The notes beneath the pieces are model-generated. The model saw only the letters and a list, made by a program, of their open reading frames with translations. It was not told the origin of the DNA and did no database searches. From Psettodes erumei (lineage: Eukaryota > Chordata > Actinopteri > Pleuronectiformes > Psettodidae): a DNA stretch of 64,000 bases. Positions 61,991 to 64,000 of this stretch are shown here, one piece after another. A program made the position numbers and the translations under genes. The stretch lies in contig JAFBJZ010000856.1 of assembly GCA_016785225.1 (NCBI GenBank), positions 620,001 through 684,000 of the forward strand, given 5' to 3'. Within the stretch, counting starts at the first letter, position 1. The number at the start of each line of letters is the position of its first letter.

Positions 61991-63601
61991 CTTTAACAGA
62001 ATTTCAAAATAATGTCATTTTAATTGAAAATCCGGTCATGTAAAATTTAGTAAACATTTACTTAAATAAACATACAGTACTACAATGGGCAAAATACAAT
62101 AGGGGTCTTGCGTTCAAAATTGTTTTTCAGAAAACATTTTAAAATAAGTCAGCGATATCCACTTAAAAGTACTTTTTTTTGAAGAAAAATCAGCCCTCGT
62201 GGCTATTTACTATAATTACATTATTATGATATATCAATGCTTAGCAGGATTTTACTCTAGTAGATGAGTATTAAAATATTTTACTTAATACGACATTACA
62301 AGTAAAAGTGAGCAACCGAAAAAAGCACTAATGTTATTATTATTGATACAGTAGCATGTAAGAACTTAAAGGGAGGGCCCAACATCTTAACATAGTTTCG
62401 AGAGCATTTTTAATTTAAAATGCCATTAAATAGTTAACAAATACAACAAATGAAATCTAATACAATAACCATAAATAATATAAGTGGAAAATAAAAAGGA
62501 CAACATATATCTTCAAACTTGAAGGAATTCAATAGGATTTTTGCGCATTAACATAAATAACAGGTTAGACATACAGTACATCTTTAAAAATTATTATTTT
62601 TTCCTCTTTGTAAAGAACAATACATTACTTTGGTCACAAACTCAAGCTTTGATGCATTTAAGGGAAGGTTCCAGATTTCACACGGCCGTGTCAGTAAAAA
62701 CAAAGTGCCATCCAAACATTCAGTGTTGATCGTGCATTGCAAGTTTTGAAAAGTTGCCAGCAACCTCGTACAGTATTAGCATTTTGCTTATCATACCTGG
62801 ATTTGAGCACTTACCCTTAAAATCCCATGTACCTCCAATAAAGAAGCCCAGCCTTTAAATGCATGCATCGTAAATTTGATAAAAGAACCATATTGTAAAG
62901 GATCCCTCAAAAACCAAATATTCCCCCCTCAGATTTTTAGTTGGTTTACTCAGTTGGGTTACCTTGTGCATAATGCTGATGGGAAGATTCAAACCAATTG
63001 TCATTACATGTTCATGATGTCCATTCAAGCATTTTAATCATACCTACTGTATGATTACATTTTCATAAAAAGTTCTCATAATATTCTCTGAAATAGTAAC
63101 TGTAAACTACAACTAATCAAGAGAAACAGGCACAAAAATATTATTCCGGTTGTTTTAAAACATGCATTGGTGTTGGTAGGAGATTAATTTTGCTCTACAT
63201 GCTAATCTGAAGTTGGAGGAGTTTGCTAAATGAGAATGAAGATGTCTAAAGCCAGTCTATTCACAGTCAACTACTGAAAAAGCTGCAAGGAAATAGCTAC
63301 ATTTTCGTTTCACTTTTGTCCGAGAGAACAACTTTTCACGATGATCCCAGTGTATAAGTGCATTTTAAAACAAAGAATACCTTACAGTTCAAGTTTTCAA
63401 CTGATCTAAGCTCAGTTCACATCATACAAAAATACACAGCAGGTAGGACTGACCCAGAACAGATTAGGTGGAATCTTGTAAGTCAACTAAAACTCTCTAT
63501 GATGTTTAACTGTTTGTGCGCATGTTATGTATGGGTGTATATTGTATGTGTGCGTGCAGTGCAAATGATATGCGTGTACGCTCAGGATACAGGGTGCGGC
63601 T
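61991..63601 (-). other. probable 3' UTR of the rightmost gene, or intergenic
   Basis: About 1.6 kb of AT-rich sequence without a gene. Minus-strand ATTAAA candidates lie near 62017, 62408 and 63032. It could all be the 3' UTR of the gene ending at 63602. Confidence 0.4.
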
Positions 63602-63709
63602 TCACTTGTTCTTCTCTTCCAGCCCACTCTCCGCTCTCAGGGCCTGGCTGCTGGCTGAAATGAAGCTGATCCAGTGTTTGAGGTCCTCGGGAAACTGCGG
63701 GCACTCGAT
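63602..63709 (-). CDS. last coding exon of an unidentified gene
   Basis: A good acceptor (ttgtgtgtgcag) precedes 36 in-frame codons, beginning IECPQFPEDLKHWISFISAS and ending GLEEKNK then TGA. Base composition is clearly richer in GC than the flanks, and the frame is clean up to the splice site. This supports a real terminal exon whose upstream exons lie beyond the window. The peptide looks like an amphipathic helix with a charged tail. I do not recognise the family and assign no function. Confidence 0.6.
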   Translation of the reverse strand: MECPQFPEDLKHWISFISASSQALRAESGLEEKNK

Positions 63710-64000
63710 CTGCACACACAAAACAACCGTTGAGAGAACGCTGTGCAGTACAGCCTCACTCTGCATCACAAACAAATACTTGACAATTTCATGGGCAAAA
63801 ACTTTGACTTCCATTCCTAGGTCAGAGCCTCTCACATGTGATGATTTGACACTCTTGAATAAATGCAACGCATTTAAAAAGATCACCTTTGGCATTATAA
63901 ATTTGCAATGTTTCACTGTTCTCTTGCATTTCATGACTCAAACTGGAGCTGCAACAATTAACCAAGATATGAAAACATTTATAAGTTCCCAGGTTCCTAA

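Overview
The window is vertebrate nuclear DNA, almost certainly from a percomorph-like teleost. It has small coding exons with canonical GT/AG introns, AT-rich noncoding sequence, TG/AC microsatellites, fish-type finTRIM/TRIM16-like genes and several interspersed repeats of kinds I recognise from fish genomes. There are no bacterial operons, CRISPR arrays or phage genes. All exon models were assembled by eye from reading frame, splice sites and family similarity, and every intron phase was checked arithmetically. No alignment or database search was run.

Layout. (1) 1-10.2 kb, plus strand: the 3' half of the PACAP receptor gene adcyap1r1 (TM4 to C-terminus), including an 84-nt alternative 'hop' cassette with a tandem NAG acceptor, then a probable long 3' UTR. 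(2) 10.6-34.3 kb, minus strand: a complete 13-coding-exon ghrhr gene (454 aa predicted) in tail-to-tail orientation with adcyap1r1. The two share the class B1 exon plan and are adjacent in human (7p14). Intron 2 is about 10 kb and holds a Penelope-like element remnant and other repeats. (3) 34.3-40.5 kb: intergenic, with old repeats and a decayed L1-type LINE. (4) 40.6-53.3 kb, plus strand: eef1d, with a 5'TOP-like first exon, an upstream in-frame exon for the long isoform, and the GEF-domain exons. One 72-nt exon carries an in-frame TGA. The intron after it contains a 17-copy, about 183-bp tandem array with a decayed flank. (5) 53.4-61.9 kb, minus strand: two tandem TRIM E3-ligase genes. One has PRY-SPRY (568 aa predicted). 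The other lacks it and ends in a basic tail (462 aa predicted). (6) 63.6-63.7 kb, minus strand: the last coding exon of an unidentified gene running off the window.

Functionally, the left half is a neuroendocrine receptor pair (PACAP and GHRH receptors, normally Gs/cAMP coupled). The middle is a translation elongation guanine-exchange factor whose long form is a stress transcription factor in mammals. The right end is a small innate-immunity-type TRIM cluster. The most unusual items are the eef1d premature stop beside the large tandem array, the conserved hop1/hop2 NAGNAG exon embedded in GU-rich intron, and the paired TRIM genes with and without a B30.2 domain.
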